From positions 1-45,476 of the forward strand of contig PHFL01000057.1 of the NCBI GenBank assembly GCA_002794105.1: DNA of 45,476 nt, written 5' to 3'. The stretch's first letter is position 1. Each line of letters begins with the position of its first letter. Shown here piece by piece: positions 1-9,574 of this stretch. The notes beneath the pieces were generated by a model. That model was not told where the DNA came from. It did no database searches and saw only the letters and a list, made by a program, of their open reading frames with translations. The translations under genes and the position numbers were made by a program. The stretch is from Candidatus Thermochlorobacter aerophilus. Lineage in GTDB: Bacteria > Bacteroidota > Chlorobiia > Chlorobiales > Thermochlorobacteraceae.

Positions 1-112
1 ATCTTCGCGGGGAATGCAGTTGTTAAACATTCTAAGATGATGCGGCTAATAGAAGTGCACATCTTTTTTGCAATATCCATCTTCGCGGGGAATGCAGTTG
101 TTAAACATTCTA
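1..112. CRISPR. CRISPR-like direct repeats at window edge (two copies)
   Basis: A direct repeat of at least 34 bases occurs at 1-34 and again, without mismatch, at 79-112, giving a period of 78 with a unique 44-base segment between the copies. The left copy touches the window edge, so the repeat may extend further left (36-37 bases with a spacer near 41 would be normal for CRISPR). Each copy holds a short inverted repeat (GAATG...CATTC). No third exact copy follows, so this would be the end of an array; a degenerate look-alike (GTTCAACATTCT) sits at 320-331. No cas gene is in the window. Alternatives are a two-copy tandem repeat or another dispersed repeat. Confidence 0.4.
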
Positions 113-629
113 CAGTGGTGCACAAGTCGCATGACAAGCGACAAAAGGTTGCCGTAGAGCGCAGCGTGCCACTGGCACAAAGCCGCAAGGCCAGCATCAC
201 TGAAGTAGGCACTATTGAAAAAGGAGAATACACAGTTCATTCAGCAAGACGAGCGCGGCAGCCCCTACACAGTCTCTGGTCGTTAATTTTCCTCTATGAC
301 CAAAATGCAATATGGCGTGTTCAACATTCTGCCCCCTCCAGCTTTGGTATCCCGCCGTGCCTAACTTTTAACATGCTACAACAACTTATCCCGCTTCGTA
401 TTTGAGCGCCTACCCTAACCAAACCTACTGAGTGCTGTACTACCGCTGCTTAAAAGGCCGCATAGCATGCCTACAGACTGGCAAAAGAACATGCGTGCGT
501 GACAATTAGTGCGCAAACCGAGCATTAGTACAGCCCTAGAAGCAGATGCACGGGAGAAGGGCTAAGGGCTTCTGTTCTTTCAAAAGAAGAAAAGCTTCAC
601 AAAGTCTCAAAAAAGAAAGGAGCAAAACT
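113..629. other. Intergenic stretch without convincing gene
   Basis: I see no supported gene here. The longest open frame (from 37) runs out of the repeat region and its translation has no recognisable features. Around 531-574 short inverted segments (AGCCCT/AGGGCT and AGAAGC/GCTTCT) could fold in the leader of the downstream lipoprotein gene, but this is weak. Confidence 0.4.
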
Positions 630-1614
630 ATGAACTGGATGCATTCTTCAACCATGAGACGGCTACTTCACCATCTTACCTTGGTAGCCGTTGCGGTCGC
701 ACTACTTAGTGTTTTCGGCTGTAGCAACAACAGCGGACCTGAAGAAAACAACGTCATTACAGGAACGGTTACATTCACCTACAATGGGGCGCTGCTGACC
801 GACCCGGCAAAGTGGCCCAATAGCACCAACGTCAACGACCCGTTTCCAGGTAGTATAAAGATTGCCTTCGTGCCAGTCGATCCTAACACAAAGGCTCCAC
901 GACAAGGTCCAATTGCCGCTATTCCGGGACTGGGCGCCGTCGCCGGTATTCCATTCAGTCGGCTGAACAATGGGGTGTTGCAGTTCAGCTCTACGGAAGC
1001 AAGGGATGTCAATAACAACATCGTGGCAAGTCTGCCGAAAGACATCTATGGGGGTATATGTGACCTACGTCAATCCCTTCTTCACAGGGCAAGCCTCGCA
1101 GCAATTCCTCAACAGCGGTGTGGTTGCAGACCTGCGTAGCACGCCAAGTGTGAGGATAACGGACGCCATCGAGATGCGCGTGGCAGAAACCTTAATGCAA
1201 GCCGGACGTGAAGGCACAGCAACCCTATCTGGCACCATCACTGCTAATGGCAATATCAACAACTGGCCTACTGCACCTGTTGGACCGCCGACAGCATGGG
1301 CAAATGGCACAGAGTTTATTGCGCTCTTTGGCTTACGTGATGGGGCTATGGGTCCCGGAATTTTCAAAGTCATTGGCAGACCCACTTCGGGCAATACAGT
1401 AACCTATGCGCTGAACATCCCGATGGGAACGTATCGCAATATTGTTTTAGCACGCTACCGTGTCAATTCGGCAGCACCAGGTGGTTTTGAAACCGTGGCA
1501 ACTTTGGCAGAATTCCGTCACCCGCAACATGGTCGTAATGAAATGACCATGAATGCAAGCAATCGACAAGCTGTGTGGAACATTACAATTTCATTGGAAA
1601 AAAGTTCGGGGTAG
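630..1614 (+). pseudogene. Outer-membrane lipoprotein, one-base frameshift
   Basis: The start ATG at 630 follows AAAGGAG (617-623). The first residues form a lipoprotein signal peptide: two Arg at 10-11, a hydrophobic stretch, and lipobox VFGC with Cys31 as the probable lipidated residue. The reading frame breaks at a run of five G (1050-1054): the protein reads ...LPKDIYGG and then garbage, while the +1 frame continues sensibly as VYVTYVNPFF to a stop at 1614. Removing one G restores a single protein of about 327 residues. It is rich in Gly, Thr and Asn and looks beta-rich; I do not recognise the family. It lies 46 bp before a TonB receptor gene, a common arrangement for surface ligand-binding lipoproteins. 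Sequencing error and true mutation cannot be separated here. Confidence 0.7.
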
Positions 1615-1660
1615 GGCGCTCGCCCTGCCCCAATGTCGCTAACTTCAACATTCTACTACC

Positions 1661-4186
1661 ATGACTCGAGGATTTGCACATGCCGTGATATGCCTCAGTG
1701 CTGTGATGCTCATAAGCACAGGCTTTGCACACGCCCAAAATGGAACATTAAAAGGCTATGTCAAGGATGCAGACACAAAAGACCCCCTCGTTGGAGCAAG
1801 TGTTGCACTGCATCAAACTAAACTGGGAGCCATTGCTAATGCAAATGGCTACTTTGAAATCCGAGAAATTCCCGAAGGAATTTATGAGGTGCGCGTCTCC
1901 GCAGTAAGTTACAAAACACGCTTCAAACAAGTCCATATCTACGCAGGCAAAACGGAAACCATAGAAATCGCTTTGCAAGCCGCAAGTGTCACGGGCGATG
2001 AAGTCGTGGTCTCTGCCTCACGCTATGAGCAAAATAAACTGGATTTACCGGTCACGATTAGCGTAGTGCCCATGAAGAAAATTGACCTGCTGCCGACACC
2101 CTCTTTAGACCGCGCACTGGAGACTATCCCGGGCGTAGATGTGATACGCTCAGGTGGCATTGGTTCGTCAAACTTGCAAATTCGTGGCTCGAATGGCTTT
2201 ACAGGCGGCGGGCTAAACACGCGAGTGCTCATGCTCTACGATGGCTTCCCAATGAATTCAGCGGATGCCAATTCAGTCGTCTGGCAAGCTATCAATGTCG
2301 CAAATCTCGAGCGCTTGGAAGTGGTAAAAGGCGCAACATCAGCCATGTATGGTTCAGCTGCTATGGGCGGCGTCATCAATGCCATCAGTCTCTTGCCAAA
2401 AGAATTTGCCGTTCGTGCAAAATTCATGAACGGTGTCTATGATAATCCGCCAGCTGGGGTAAAGCCATTCCCCGGTATCAATCGCCCATACTTTTACAGT
2501 GGCAATGTGCTCATTGGCGACCAAGTTGGCGCGTGGTCCTACAGCGCTGTCTACTCACGCATCAATGACCCGGGCTACCGCGATGCTGGACAGTTCTACA
2601 GCGATAACATCAACTTGAGTGTGCGTTACCAACTGTCTGCCAATCAGTCGCTGCAACTCTCATCGGTGCTAAACTGGGCACAAGGCGGCGTGGCTTACGG
2701 ATGGGTCAATGTCGGTGACCCACTGGGCGTTCCGCCAGGACCGGTGTTCATCAACGGGCAACCGCGTATCGTCGATGGAAAAGAAGTGATTGGACGCTTC
2801 TTTTTATCCGACGATGAAATACGGCGACAATCTCAACTGGTGGGGCTAACATATGATGTGCTCTTAGGCTCATCGGCAAGCTGGGAGACGAAAGTGCATT
2901 TCAATCGCTCCTACTTCAAGGTGATTTACTATCCGACGCAAGACATTGCCTTCGACCAGTTTGACCAAAACGGCAACTTCATTGGTAACTTCCAGCGCTA
3001 CTCGTTCGGTAAAGTCATTCGGCGTCCGTATGACCCCAATGACCCGACCACTTTCAATGACTCTGATGCTCGGCGCTATGGACTGTTCAGTCGCCTATTG
3101 TGGATGCGTGATGCACATAAACTAAGCGCAGGCATTGAAGGGGCTTTCAATGCTGTACGCTCTTCACTCTATAGCAACGCATCTGATTTCAACATTGGTG
3201 CATTCTTCCAAGATGAGGTGCAAGTAACTGAACGATTTAAGGTAACAGCTGGCTTGCGCTTCGACTACCATCGTCTGATTCCCAGCACGGTTAGCTACAT
3301 CGACCAAATTGAGTTTGTGCAGCAAGGCAGGGAAATAGAGCGCACAGAGACCATTCGAACACAAAACCTCTGGCAGATTAGCCCGAGACTTGCTGCCAGC
3401 TACCAGCTCGATGATGCCACTGCACTTCGAGCGTCGGTTGGACGCAGTTTCCGCGCGCCAACCATCGGTGAGCGCTTTATCACTCAAGCTGGATTCTTCT
3501 TGGGGAATCCAAATCCTGCACTGGATGCAGAACGGCTCACCAGCTTTGAAATTGGCTTCTTTAAGTCGTTCTCACGCCTGCTCTCGATTGATGTTGCCGC
3601 CTATTTCAATCACTACGACAACCTGATTGAATCCATCAACATCAATCCTAATGCCAGTTCGCTGGATATTTCCACGAGTGTGTTTCAGTTCATCAATACG
3701 GCAAATGCAAACATTCTTGGCGTAGAAGTTGCCTTGACTGCACAGCCTGTTGACCCACTGACCATTCAGTTCAACTATGCGTGGATGCGCGCCACAGGCT
3801 CGACGCCCGACAACATCTTGGGCGGGAATCGCAATCCACCACAGTATCAAAACTGGTTGCCATACCGACCTGAGCACAACCTAAGTTTCCGTGCTGAACT
3901 GGCGTTCAAGGGTTGGCTGCCTGATGCTTTAGCGGGCGGAACGCTATCGCTAAGCGGGCGCTATGTCAGCCGAATCAATGCCGTGCGCATCGTCGCCAAT
4001 TCCGAAGGATTGAACTATCCGGGCAATTTCTTCCTGCTGGATACCACCATGCGCTGGCAACTCTTTGAACGCATCACTCTAACGGGAATGATTCTCAATC
4101 TAGCCAATACGCAATACGAAGAATTGGAAACCTACCGCGCACCCGGACGCAGTTTCCATCTTGGCGTTGAGTTTGGTCTGAACTAA
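1661..4186 (+). CDS. TonB-dependent outer-membrane receptor
   Basis: An 841-residue outer-membrane active-transport protein. A Sec signal peptide ends near AHA-Q (about residue 25). Residues about 29-115 are a carboxypeptidase-regulatory-like beta domain (GYVKDADTKDPLVGASV), then a TonB-box-like stretch DEVVVSAS, a plug domain (about 125-240, with IPGVDV, LQIRG, DGFPM and VVKGATSAMYGSAAMGGVIN), and a long beta-barrel ending in aromatic-rich strands with terminal LGVEFGLN. The family imports siderophores, cobalamin, haem or other large ligands using TonB energy; nothing in the sequence fixes the ligand. It sits between a lipoprotein gene and a BCD-type MFS gene (14 bp downstream), so an operon is likely. 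The position beside bacteriochlorophyll genes makes a tetrapyrrole or cobalamin ligand an attractive but untested idea. Confidence 0.93.
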   Translation: MTRGFAHAVICLSAVMLISTGFAHAQNGTLKGYVKDADTKDPLVGASVALHQTKLGAIANANGYFEIREIPEGIYEVRVSAVSYKTRFKQVHIYAGKTETIEIALQAASVTGDEVVVSASRYEQNKLDLPVTISVVPMKKIDLLPTPSLDRALETIPGVDVIRSGGIGSSNLQIRGSNGFTGGGLNTRVLMLYDGFPMNSADANSVVWQAINVANLERLEVVKGATSAMYGSAAMGGVINAISLLPKEFAVRAKFMNGVYDNPPAGVKPFPGINRPYFYSGNVLIGDQVGAWSYSAVYSRINDPGYRDAGQFYSDNINLSVRYQLSANQSLQLSSVLNWAQGGVAYGWVNVGDPLGVPPGPVFINGQPRIVDGKEVIGRFFLSDDEIRRQSQLVGLTYDVLLGSSASWETKVHFNRSYFKVIYYPTQDIAFDQFDQNGNFIGNFQRYSFGKVIRRPYDPNDPTTFNDSDARRYGLFSRLLWMRDAHKLSAGIEGAFNAVRSSLYSNASDFNIGAFFQDEVQVTERFKVTAGLRFDYHRLIPSTVSYIDQIEFVQQGREIERTETIRTQNLWQISPRLAASYQLDDATALRASVGRSFRAPTIGERFITQAGFFLGNPNPALDAERLTSFEIGFFKSFSRLLSIDVAAYFNHYDNLIESININPNASSLDISTSVFQFINTANANILGVEVALTAQPVDPLTIQFNYAWMRATGSTPDNILGGNRNPPQYQNWLPYRPEHNLSFRAELAFKGWLPDALAGGTLSLSGRYVSRINAVRIVANSEGLNYPGNFFLLDTTMRWQLFERITLTGMILNLANTQYEELETYRAPGRSFHLGVEFGLN

Positions 4187-4200
4187 AACACGCACAAACG

Positions 4201-5550
4201 ATGCCAGTAACCTTAGGGCAGCGCGGATGGCATGCGCTCAAAATTGCACAGCTGGCAATCTTGAAGGTCAGCGTCGGCTGGATGTATGCCTTGCTAAGCA
4301 GCAACTTTAACCGCATCACCATCTATGAACTGGGTATTGCCGCCGTGCTGATTACCACCATGCTGGGCGTCTACCACTTGGCGTCGCCATTCAAAGTGTG
4401 GTTTGGCAAACTCTCGGATGAGCGACCCTTGTGGGGACGCCACCGCACGCCCTACCTGTTCATGGGCTCTATGCTCTCGGCAATCATTTTCCCAGCATTG
4501 CCGCTACTGGCAGTGCAGATGAGCGAAGGCATCATTTGGGCGTTTGTCTTGGGCTATGTGCTGCTTTTGCTCTATGGCATCGGCTTGGATATGGCAGGCT
4601 CGGCTCACTACGCACTGGCCGCAGAAGTTTTGCCCTACAACCTGCGCGGCATGGCCGTAACAGCCATGTTCACAATGACCATTGCCAGCACGATTCTATC
4701 GGCAGCGTATATCAAATCAGCCATGCCAGTCTATTCCTTTGAAGCCATGCAAGAGCTGTATGCGCTCACGCCACTGGTGGTCGGCGTCAGCACCGTGCTG
4801 GGTTTGCTGGGCGTAGAGCCTAAAGACAAACATGCCACACGCAAGCAGGTTGCATCGGAACTGCCAAGCAACGTGCTAAAGATGATGAGCGCCATGCTAC
4901 GGCGAGATAAAGCCATTGAGCAGTTTTTCTTCTTCGTCTTGGTTTCTACGGCAGGCATCTTTTTGCAAGATTCAATTCTGGAAGTCTTCGGTGCAAGTGT
5001 CTTGCAAATGAGTGTCAAGGAAACGACGGCATTCCAGCAAATCTGGGGCGGCGGCGCCTTGCTAAGCATGGTCATAATGGGCATCGTAACGGCTGTGCGC
5101 CCAATGAACAAAGTCCACATTGCGCTGATGGGGAACTATGGCACTGCAGCGGGCTTGCTGATTCTTGTCATGGTCTCACTGTCTGCCGATAAAACCTTTC
5201 TCTATGCGGCATTGCTCACCATGGGCATCGCCACAGGCTTGCACACCTTAGGCACCGTAACCACCATGATGGATTTAACAGTGGAGCACGCAAAAGCTAC
5301 CTACATGGGACTTTGGGGCTTTGCCATCATGATTGGTCACGGTGTGGCAAGTCTGCTTTCTGGCGGTCTAGTTACACTACTGATTGAACAGATGAGCATA
5401 TCGGCAAGTGTAGGATACGCCATCATCTTTCTCTTTGAAGCGGCACTTTTGCTGGTCGGTGCAGTCATGCTCTTTGGCATCAATGTCGAGCAGTTTCAGC
5501 GCCTGAATCAGCGTGAGCTAATGCTCTCGCTCGAAGCACAAGGCGAGTAG
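4201..5550 (+). CDS. BCD/PucC-family MFS protein (copy 1)
   Basis: A 449-residue, roughly 12-helix inner-membrane protein of the bacteriochlorophyll-delivery (BCD, PucC/LhaA-like) branch of the major facilitator superfamily. Seen directly: MFS motif A-like segment FGKLSDERPLWGRHRTPY after helix 2, and mid-protein FLQDSILEVFGASVLQMSV followed by KETT, which matches the conserved QD-LLEP-G-MSV-TT pattern shared by all three such proteins in this window. BCD proteins are implicated in light-harvesting complex assembly or chlorophyll handling, though transport has not been shown generally. The gene follows the TonB receptor by 14 bp and is followed by a terminator hairpin at 5625-5663, so it seems transcribed with the receptor rather than with bchN. 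Which pigment or step it serves is unknown. Confidence 0.87.
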   Translation: MPVTLGQRGWHALKIAQLAILKVSVGWMYALLSSNFNRITIYELGIAAVLITTMLGVYHLASPFKVWFGKLSDERPLWGRHRTPYLFMGSMLSAIIFPALPLLAVQMSEGIIWAFVLGYVLLLLYGIGLDMAGSAHYALAAEVLPYNLRGMAVTAMFTMTIASTILSAAYIKSAMPVYSFEAMQELYALTPLVVGVSTVLGLLGVEPKDKHATRKQVASELPSNVLKMMSAMLRRDKAIEQFFFFVLVSTAGIFLQDSILEVFGASVLQMSVKETTAFQQIWGGGALLSMVIMGIVTAVRPMNKVHIALMGNYGTAAGLLILVMVSLSADKTFLYAALLTMGIATGLHTLGTVTTMMDLTVEHAKATYMGLWGFAIMIGHGVASLLSGGLVTLLIEQMSISASVGYAIIFLFEAALLLVGAVMLFGINVEQFQRLNQRELMLSLEAQGE

Positions 5551-5624
5551 AAAATACTGCCCTGCATACACTAATGTAAGCAGATACTTCTCTCTGGTGA
5601 TTTGTTCTTTTGCCTTGCTGAAGA

Positions 5625-5669
5625 AAACCTCGCTTCCCAAGCAGTAATAGGGGGGCGAGGTTTGTTTTA
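5625..5669 (+). terminator. Rho-independent terminator or attenuator before bchN
   Basis: AAACCTCGC (5625-5633) pairs with GCGAGGTTT (5655-5663); the inner CCC and GGG bases can extend the stem. A T-rich tail (GTTTTAA) follows. It lies 75 bp after the MFS stop and just 27 bp before the bchN start, so it either ends the upstream operon or acts as a leader attenuator for the bch operon. Confidence 0.7.
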
Positions 5670-5690
5670 ACCACAAACTTGGTGAGCCTT

Positions 5691-6953
5691 ATGCAGAACG
5701 ATATAAGTATTCTTCGCGAAGACAATGCCATTCACAGTTTTTGCGGACTGGCAAGTGTGGCATGGCTGTATCAAAAAATCCACAACAGTTTTTTTCTCAT
5801 CTTGGGCACGCACACCTGCGCACACTTTTTGCAGTATGCACTGGGCGTCATGATTTTCGCTAAACCACGTTTTGCCGTGGCAATGCTCGAGGAAGCCGAC
5901 CTATCCAAAGATTATGTCAATCTCAAACCTATTCTTGAAGAAATCAAAGCTGACCATCACCCTTCGGTGATTTTCCTCTTTTCATCATGCACACCAGAGG
6001 TGATGAAAGTCGATTTTGAGCAATTGGCGCGTGCGCTAAGTACGCCCGAATTGCCTGTGCTGTTTGCGCCCGCCAGTGGATTGGAGTTTGCATTCAGTCA
6101 GTCTGAAGATTCCGTGCTGCAAGCGCTCTTGCCCTTTTGCGCGGTTGCAGAACCAGACGATAAGCGCGTGGTCTTTTTAGGCTCAATTAACGACGCGACT
6201 GCCGAAGATTTCCGACGCGAAGCTGAAGCGTTAGGTATTCCTGTCGCGGGCTTCTTGCCTGCCAATCACCTGCGCGACTTGCCACCGATTGGCAAAAGCA
6301 CCATCATCGCACCACTGCAACCTTACCTTGCCAAAGTGGCAACACGCATCAGCCGTGAGCGCGGCGCAAAAGTGCTCTCTTCACTCTTCCCACTGGGTCC
6401 TGACGGCACACGCCAGTTCTGGGAAGATTTGGCAAAAGAATTTGGCATAAGCATTGACCTAAGCGAGCGTGAGCATGCCGCATGGGAACGCATCAAATCG
6501 CACTGCGAGGTGCTCAAAGGTCGGCGAGTATTCATCACCGCCGATTCGCTCATAGAACTGCCACTGGCACGATTTCTCAAAAGTGCAGGGGCAGAAATTG
6601 CCGAAGTCAGTAGCGTGTATATCAACAAAAAATTTCATGCCAAAGAGTTGGAGCGCCTAAGGGGCGTGCGCATCGTGGAGCAACCGAACTTTCACCGTCA
6701 GGTCAGCGACATGCAAGTCAATCCGCCCGACCTTGTCATCACATCGCTGATGACGGCAAATCCGCTCATTGGAAAAGGCATCACGGTCAAGTGGAGCATG
6801 GAGTTTGTCCTTACGCCTTTACACGGCTGGAGTGGCACGGTATCGCTGGCGGAACTGCTCACGCGACCCATTCTGCGCAAAGCGCATCTACCTGAATTTG
6901 ATGCACAGCTCTGGACCATGAACGCCATGCCCAGTGCAAATACCGCTCGCTAA
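5691..6953 (+). CDS. bchN: Light-independent protochlorophyllide reductase subunit N
   Basis: BchN and BchB form the NB catalytic component of DPOR, which reduces the C17-C18 double bond of protochlorophyllide without light in bacteriochlorophyll synthesis. The 420-residue protein has the family length. Three cysteines placed like the known ligands of the NB [4Fe-4S] cluster are visible: Cys18 (HSFCGLA), Cys43 (GTHTCAHF) and Cys100 (SSCTPEV); the fourth ligand comes from BchB Asp36. The nitrogenase-like fold continues to the C-terminus ([13 protein letters not shown]). I chose ATG 5691, with GGTGAG a few bases upstream; an in-frame TTG at 5679 would add four residues. bchB starts 56 bp downstream. 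No frameshift or missing cluster ligand is seen. Confidence 0.96.
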   Translation: MQNDISILREDNAIHSFCGLASVAWLYQKIHNSFFLILGTHTCAHFLQYALGVMIFAKPRFAVAMLEEADLSKDYVNLKPILEEIKADHHPSVIFLFSSCTPEVMKVDFEQLARALSTPELPVLFAPASGLEFAFSQSEDSVLQALLPFCAVAEPDDKRVVFLGSINDATAEDFRREAEALGIPVAGFLPANHLRDLPPIGKSTIIAPLQPYLAKVATRISRERGAKVLSSLFPLGPDGTRQFWEDLAKEFGISIDLSEREHAAWERIKSHCEVLKGRRVFITADSLIELPLARFLKSAGAEIAEVSSVYINKKFHAKELERLRGVRIVEQPNFHRQVSDMQVNPPDLVITSLMTANPLIGKGITVKWSMEFVLTPLHGWSGTVSLAELLTRPILRKAHLPEFDAQLWTMNAMPSANTAR

Positions 6954-7009
6954 GAAGCAAAAGGCGCCGAGTAAAACAACATCTTAAACCTTAAAGCAGA
7001 AGCAGAACG

Positions 7010-8659
7010 ATGCGATTGACTTACTGGATGTATGAGGGAACTGCCCACCACGGTGTAGGGCGCATTGCCAATAGCCTGAAAAATGTGCATGCCGTCTATC
7101 ATGCGCCGCTGGGCGACGATTACACCTTGCCAATTCATACCATGCTGGAGCGCATGCCTGACTTTGTTCATGCCACCACCAGTCTGGTTACTGGGCGCGA
7201 CCTTGCGCAAGGTATCAATCGTCTGCCGCTGACACTCAAACAAGTTGAGGCGCGCTTCAAACCAGAACTGATTGTGGTATGCGCCAGCTGCAGCACCATT
7301 CTCTTGCAAGAGAATTTGCAGCAAGCTATTGATAGCGCACAAGTTCAAACCCCAGTCATGCTCTACGATGCCAATCCATACCGAATGACCGAGACGGAAT
7401 CGAGCGACCGACTTTTTACAACATTAGTGCGCCGATTTGCAACGGCGCAGCCGCTAACAGAGAAGCCAAGCGTGAATTTTCTGGGTCCAATTTCGCTGGG
7501 GTTTCATGTACGGTCCGATGTTATTGCCATGCGACGCCTGCTCAACACACTCGGCATTGAACTCAATGTCATTGCGCCGTTGGGCGCAAGTCTTGACGAC
7601 CTGAAACGCTTGCCCGCCGCATGGCTCAATCTGGCGCCCTACCGCGAAACGGGACAAGACGCCGCAAAATTTTTAGAAGCAGAGTTTGGCACCCCTGCAT
7701 TGCTGCAAACACCAATCGGTGTGCAACCAACACTGCAGTGGCTTCGCCAGCTACTGGAAATGATAAATGAGGTGGGCGCCAAACTGAACGCTAAACCGCT
7801 ACAAATGCCGCCGCTGCAAGCCTTCTCGCTCGATGGCTTAAGCGCACCAAGCTCGGTGCCATGGTTTAGTCAAACCGCAGATATGCACAGTTTTTCACAA
7901 AAGCGTGCCTTCGTCTTCGGCGATGCCACACGCACTGTCGCCATCGTAAAATTTCTGCGTGATGAACTCGGCACACAAATCGCAGGCGCCGGCACCTACC
8001 TTGTCAAGCATGCAGATTGGGTGAGAAAAGAGCTCGAGGGCTATTTGCCCAGCGAATTGCTGGTTACGGAAGCCTTTCAAGATGTGGCCAAACGCATTGA
8101 AGCCGAGCAGCCTGACATCGTGTGCGGCACACAAATGGAACGCCATAGCTGCCGCAAGTTTGATATTCCCTGCATGGTCATCTCACCACCAACACACATT
8201 GAAAATCACCTCTTGGGCTACTATCCCTTCATCGGATTCGACGGAGCAGATGTCATTGCCGACCGCATCTACACCACCGCTAAACTTGGCTTAGAAAAGC
8301 ATCTCATCGATTACTTCGGTAGTGCAGGCTTGGATTACGAAGAACATGAAAAGCCAAATGTGTCAAACTCGAGCGCTCGCTCATCGCTAGAAAATGAGAC
8401 CAAATCAACTGCTCACGAGAAAAACAGCGCGCAAAAAGATGAAACAGCCTCGCTTGAAGCAAAAGCGTCATCTCTGTCAGCAAATGCAGCCGAGAACGCC
8501 ATCACTTGGACGGAGGAGGCGCAACAACTGCTGAAGAGTGTGCCATTTTTCGTGCGCCAAAAAGCAAAACGCAACATTGAAAAATACGCTCAAGAAAATT
8601 CGCTGGCGGTCATTACGCCCGAGGTAGTGCGAAAGGCAAAGGAGCACATCGGAGCATAA
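7010..8659 (+). CDS. bchB: Light-independent protochlorophyllide reductase subunit B
   Basis: Second subunit of the NB component of DPOR. The N-terminus ([25 protein letters not shown]) is diagnostic, and Asp36 in LGDD is the unusual aspartate ligand of the NB [4Fe-4S] cluster. The Asp in [10 protein letters not shown] (about residue 291) lies where the proposed catalytic Asp274 of the Rhodobacter protein is expected; alignment should confirm this. Residues about 445-505 form a low-complexity linker rich in Ser, Ala, Glu and Lys, followed by the C-terminal protochlorophyllide-reductase domain ([21 protein letters not shown] to AKEHIGA). At 549 residues it is at the long end for the family, apparently because of that linker. 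It sits between bchN (56 bp) and bchL (77 bp). Confidence 0.96.
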   Translation: MRLTYWMYEGTAHHGVGRIANSLKNVHAVYHAPLGDDYTLPIHTMLERMPDFVHATTSLVTGRDLAQGINRLPLTLKQVEARFKPELIVVCASCSTILLQENLQQAIDSAQVQTPVMLYDANPYRMTETESSDRLFTTLVRRFATAQPLTEKPSVNFLGPISLGFHVRSDVIAMRRLLNTLGIELNVIAPLGASLDDLKRLPAAWLNLAPYRETGQDAAKFLEAEFGTPALLQTPIGVQPTLQWLRQLLEMINEVGAKLNAKPLQMPPLQAFSLDGLSAPSSVPWFSQTADMHSFSQKRAFVFGDATRTVAIVKFLRDELGTQIAGAGTYLVKHADWVRKELEGYLPSELLVTEAFQDVAKRIEAEQPDIVCGTQMERHSCRKFDIPCMVISPPTHIENHLLGYYPFIGFDGADVIADRIYTTAKLGLEKHLIDYFGSAGLDYEEHEKPNVSNSSARSSLENETKSTAHEKNSAQKDETASLEAKASSLSANAAENAITWTEEAQQLLKSVPFFVRQKAKRNIEKYAQENSLAVITPEVVRKAKEHIGA

Positions 8660-8736
8660 AAATCGCACACATACAATTTCACAAAAGCGTAAAGCCATCA
8701 ACCTTAAACAACATCACAACAAAAGGAGGGAAAAAT

Positions 8737-9561
8737 ATGGGGCTGGTATTAGCGGTCTATGGCAAAGGCGGCATTGGTAAAAGCACCGTCAGTGCGAATC
8801 TCTCGGCGGCGCTGGCACAAGAGGGCGCCTCGGTCTTGCAAATCGGTTGCGACCCCAAGCACGACAGCACATTCCCACTGACAGGCATGCTGCAAAATAC
8901 CGTGATTGATACGCTCAGCATGGTCAACTTTCATCATGAAGAAGTTGAGTATGAAGACATCATCAAAAAAGGATTCGGAGGGGTCGATACCGTAGAGTCA
9001 GGCGGACCGCCAGCAGGAAGCGGATGTGGCGGCTATGTGGTAGGAGAGACGGTCAAGCTGCTCAAAGAATTTGGCGTCTATTCGCGCTACGATGTCATTC
9101 TCTTTGATGTGTTGGGCGATGTGGTCTGCGGCGGATTTAGCGCACCGCTCAACTATGCCGATATGGCGTTTATCGTCGCCACTAATGACTTTGATAGCAT
9201 CTTTGCTGCCAATCGTCTCTGCATTGCCATTGAAGAGAAAAGCACGAAATGCAAGGTAAAGTTAGCGGGCATCATCGCTAATAAAGTCGATGAAGAATAT
9301 GGCGGCGGCACCGCACTCTTAGAAAAATTCGCCAATCGTGTGCAAACCACTATTGCCACCAAGATACCGTATCACGACCTGATTCGCCGAAGCCGATTAG
9401 CTGGCAAGACGCTCTTTCAGATGGAAGGGGAAGGCAAAGAGCAATGCACAAAGCCATATCAGACAGTGGCACGAAAAATCTTGAACAATGAACTTGACGT
9501 ATGCGTGCCAAAACCAATGGGCGAACGAGAAATTTTTGACACCATCAGTGGCTGGATGTAG
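8737..9561 (+). CDS. bchL: DPOR iron protein (ATP-binding subunit) BchL
   Basis: BchL is the NifH-like homodimer that hydrolyses ATP and passes electrons to BchNB in dark protochlorophyllide reduction. The 274-residue sequence has the P-loop GKGGIGKST at residues 9-17, the switch segment CDPKHDST at 38-45, and the two cysteines that bridge a [4Fe-4S] cluster at the dimer interface, Cys97 (SGCGGY) and Cys131 (VVCGGF), at exactly the family positions. A strong Shine-Dalgarno sequence AAGGAGGG (8723-8730) precedes ATG 8737. An MFS gene begins 13 bp after the stop, so the two are probably translated from one message. Nitrogenase NifH is excluded by the BchL-type switch and C-terminal sequence and by the bchN and bchB neighbours. 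Confidence 0.98.
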   Translation: MGLVLAVYGKGGIGKSTVSANLSAALAQEGASVLQIGCDPKHDSTFPLTGMLQNTVIDTLSMVNFHHEEVEYEDIIKKGFGGVDTVESGGPPAGSGCGGYVVGETVKLLKEFGVYSRYDVILFDVLGDVVCGGFSAPLNYADMAFIVATNDFDSIFAANRLCIAIEEKSTKCKVKLAGIIANKVDEEYGGGTALLEKFANRVQTTIATKIPYHDLIRRSRLAGKTLFQMEGEGKEQCTKPYQTVARKILNNELDVCVPKPMGEREIFDTISGWM

Positions 9562-9574
9562 CCTAAAGACATCA

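Noticed and set aside
37..405. A 122-residue open frame at the window start
   Set aside because: It begins inside the CRISPR-like repeat, has no ribosome binding site and no recognisable domain.
113..629. A cobalamin riboswitch upstream of the TonB receptor unit
   Set aside because: A CCACTGG piece is present near 169, but the other conserved B12-box elements are not seen.
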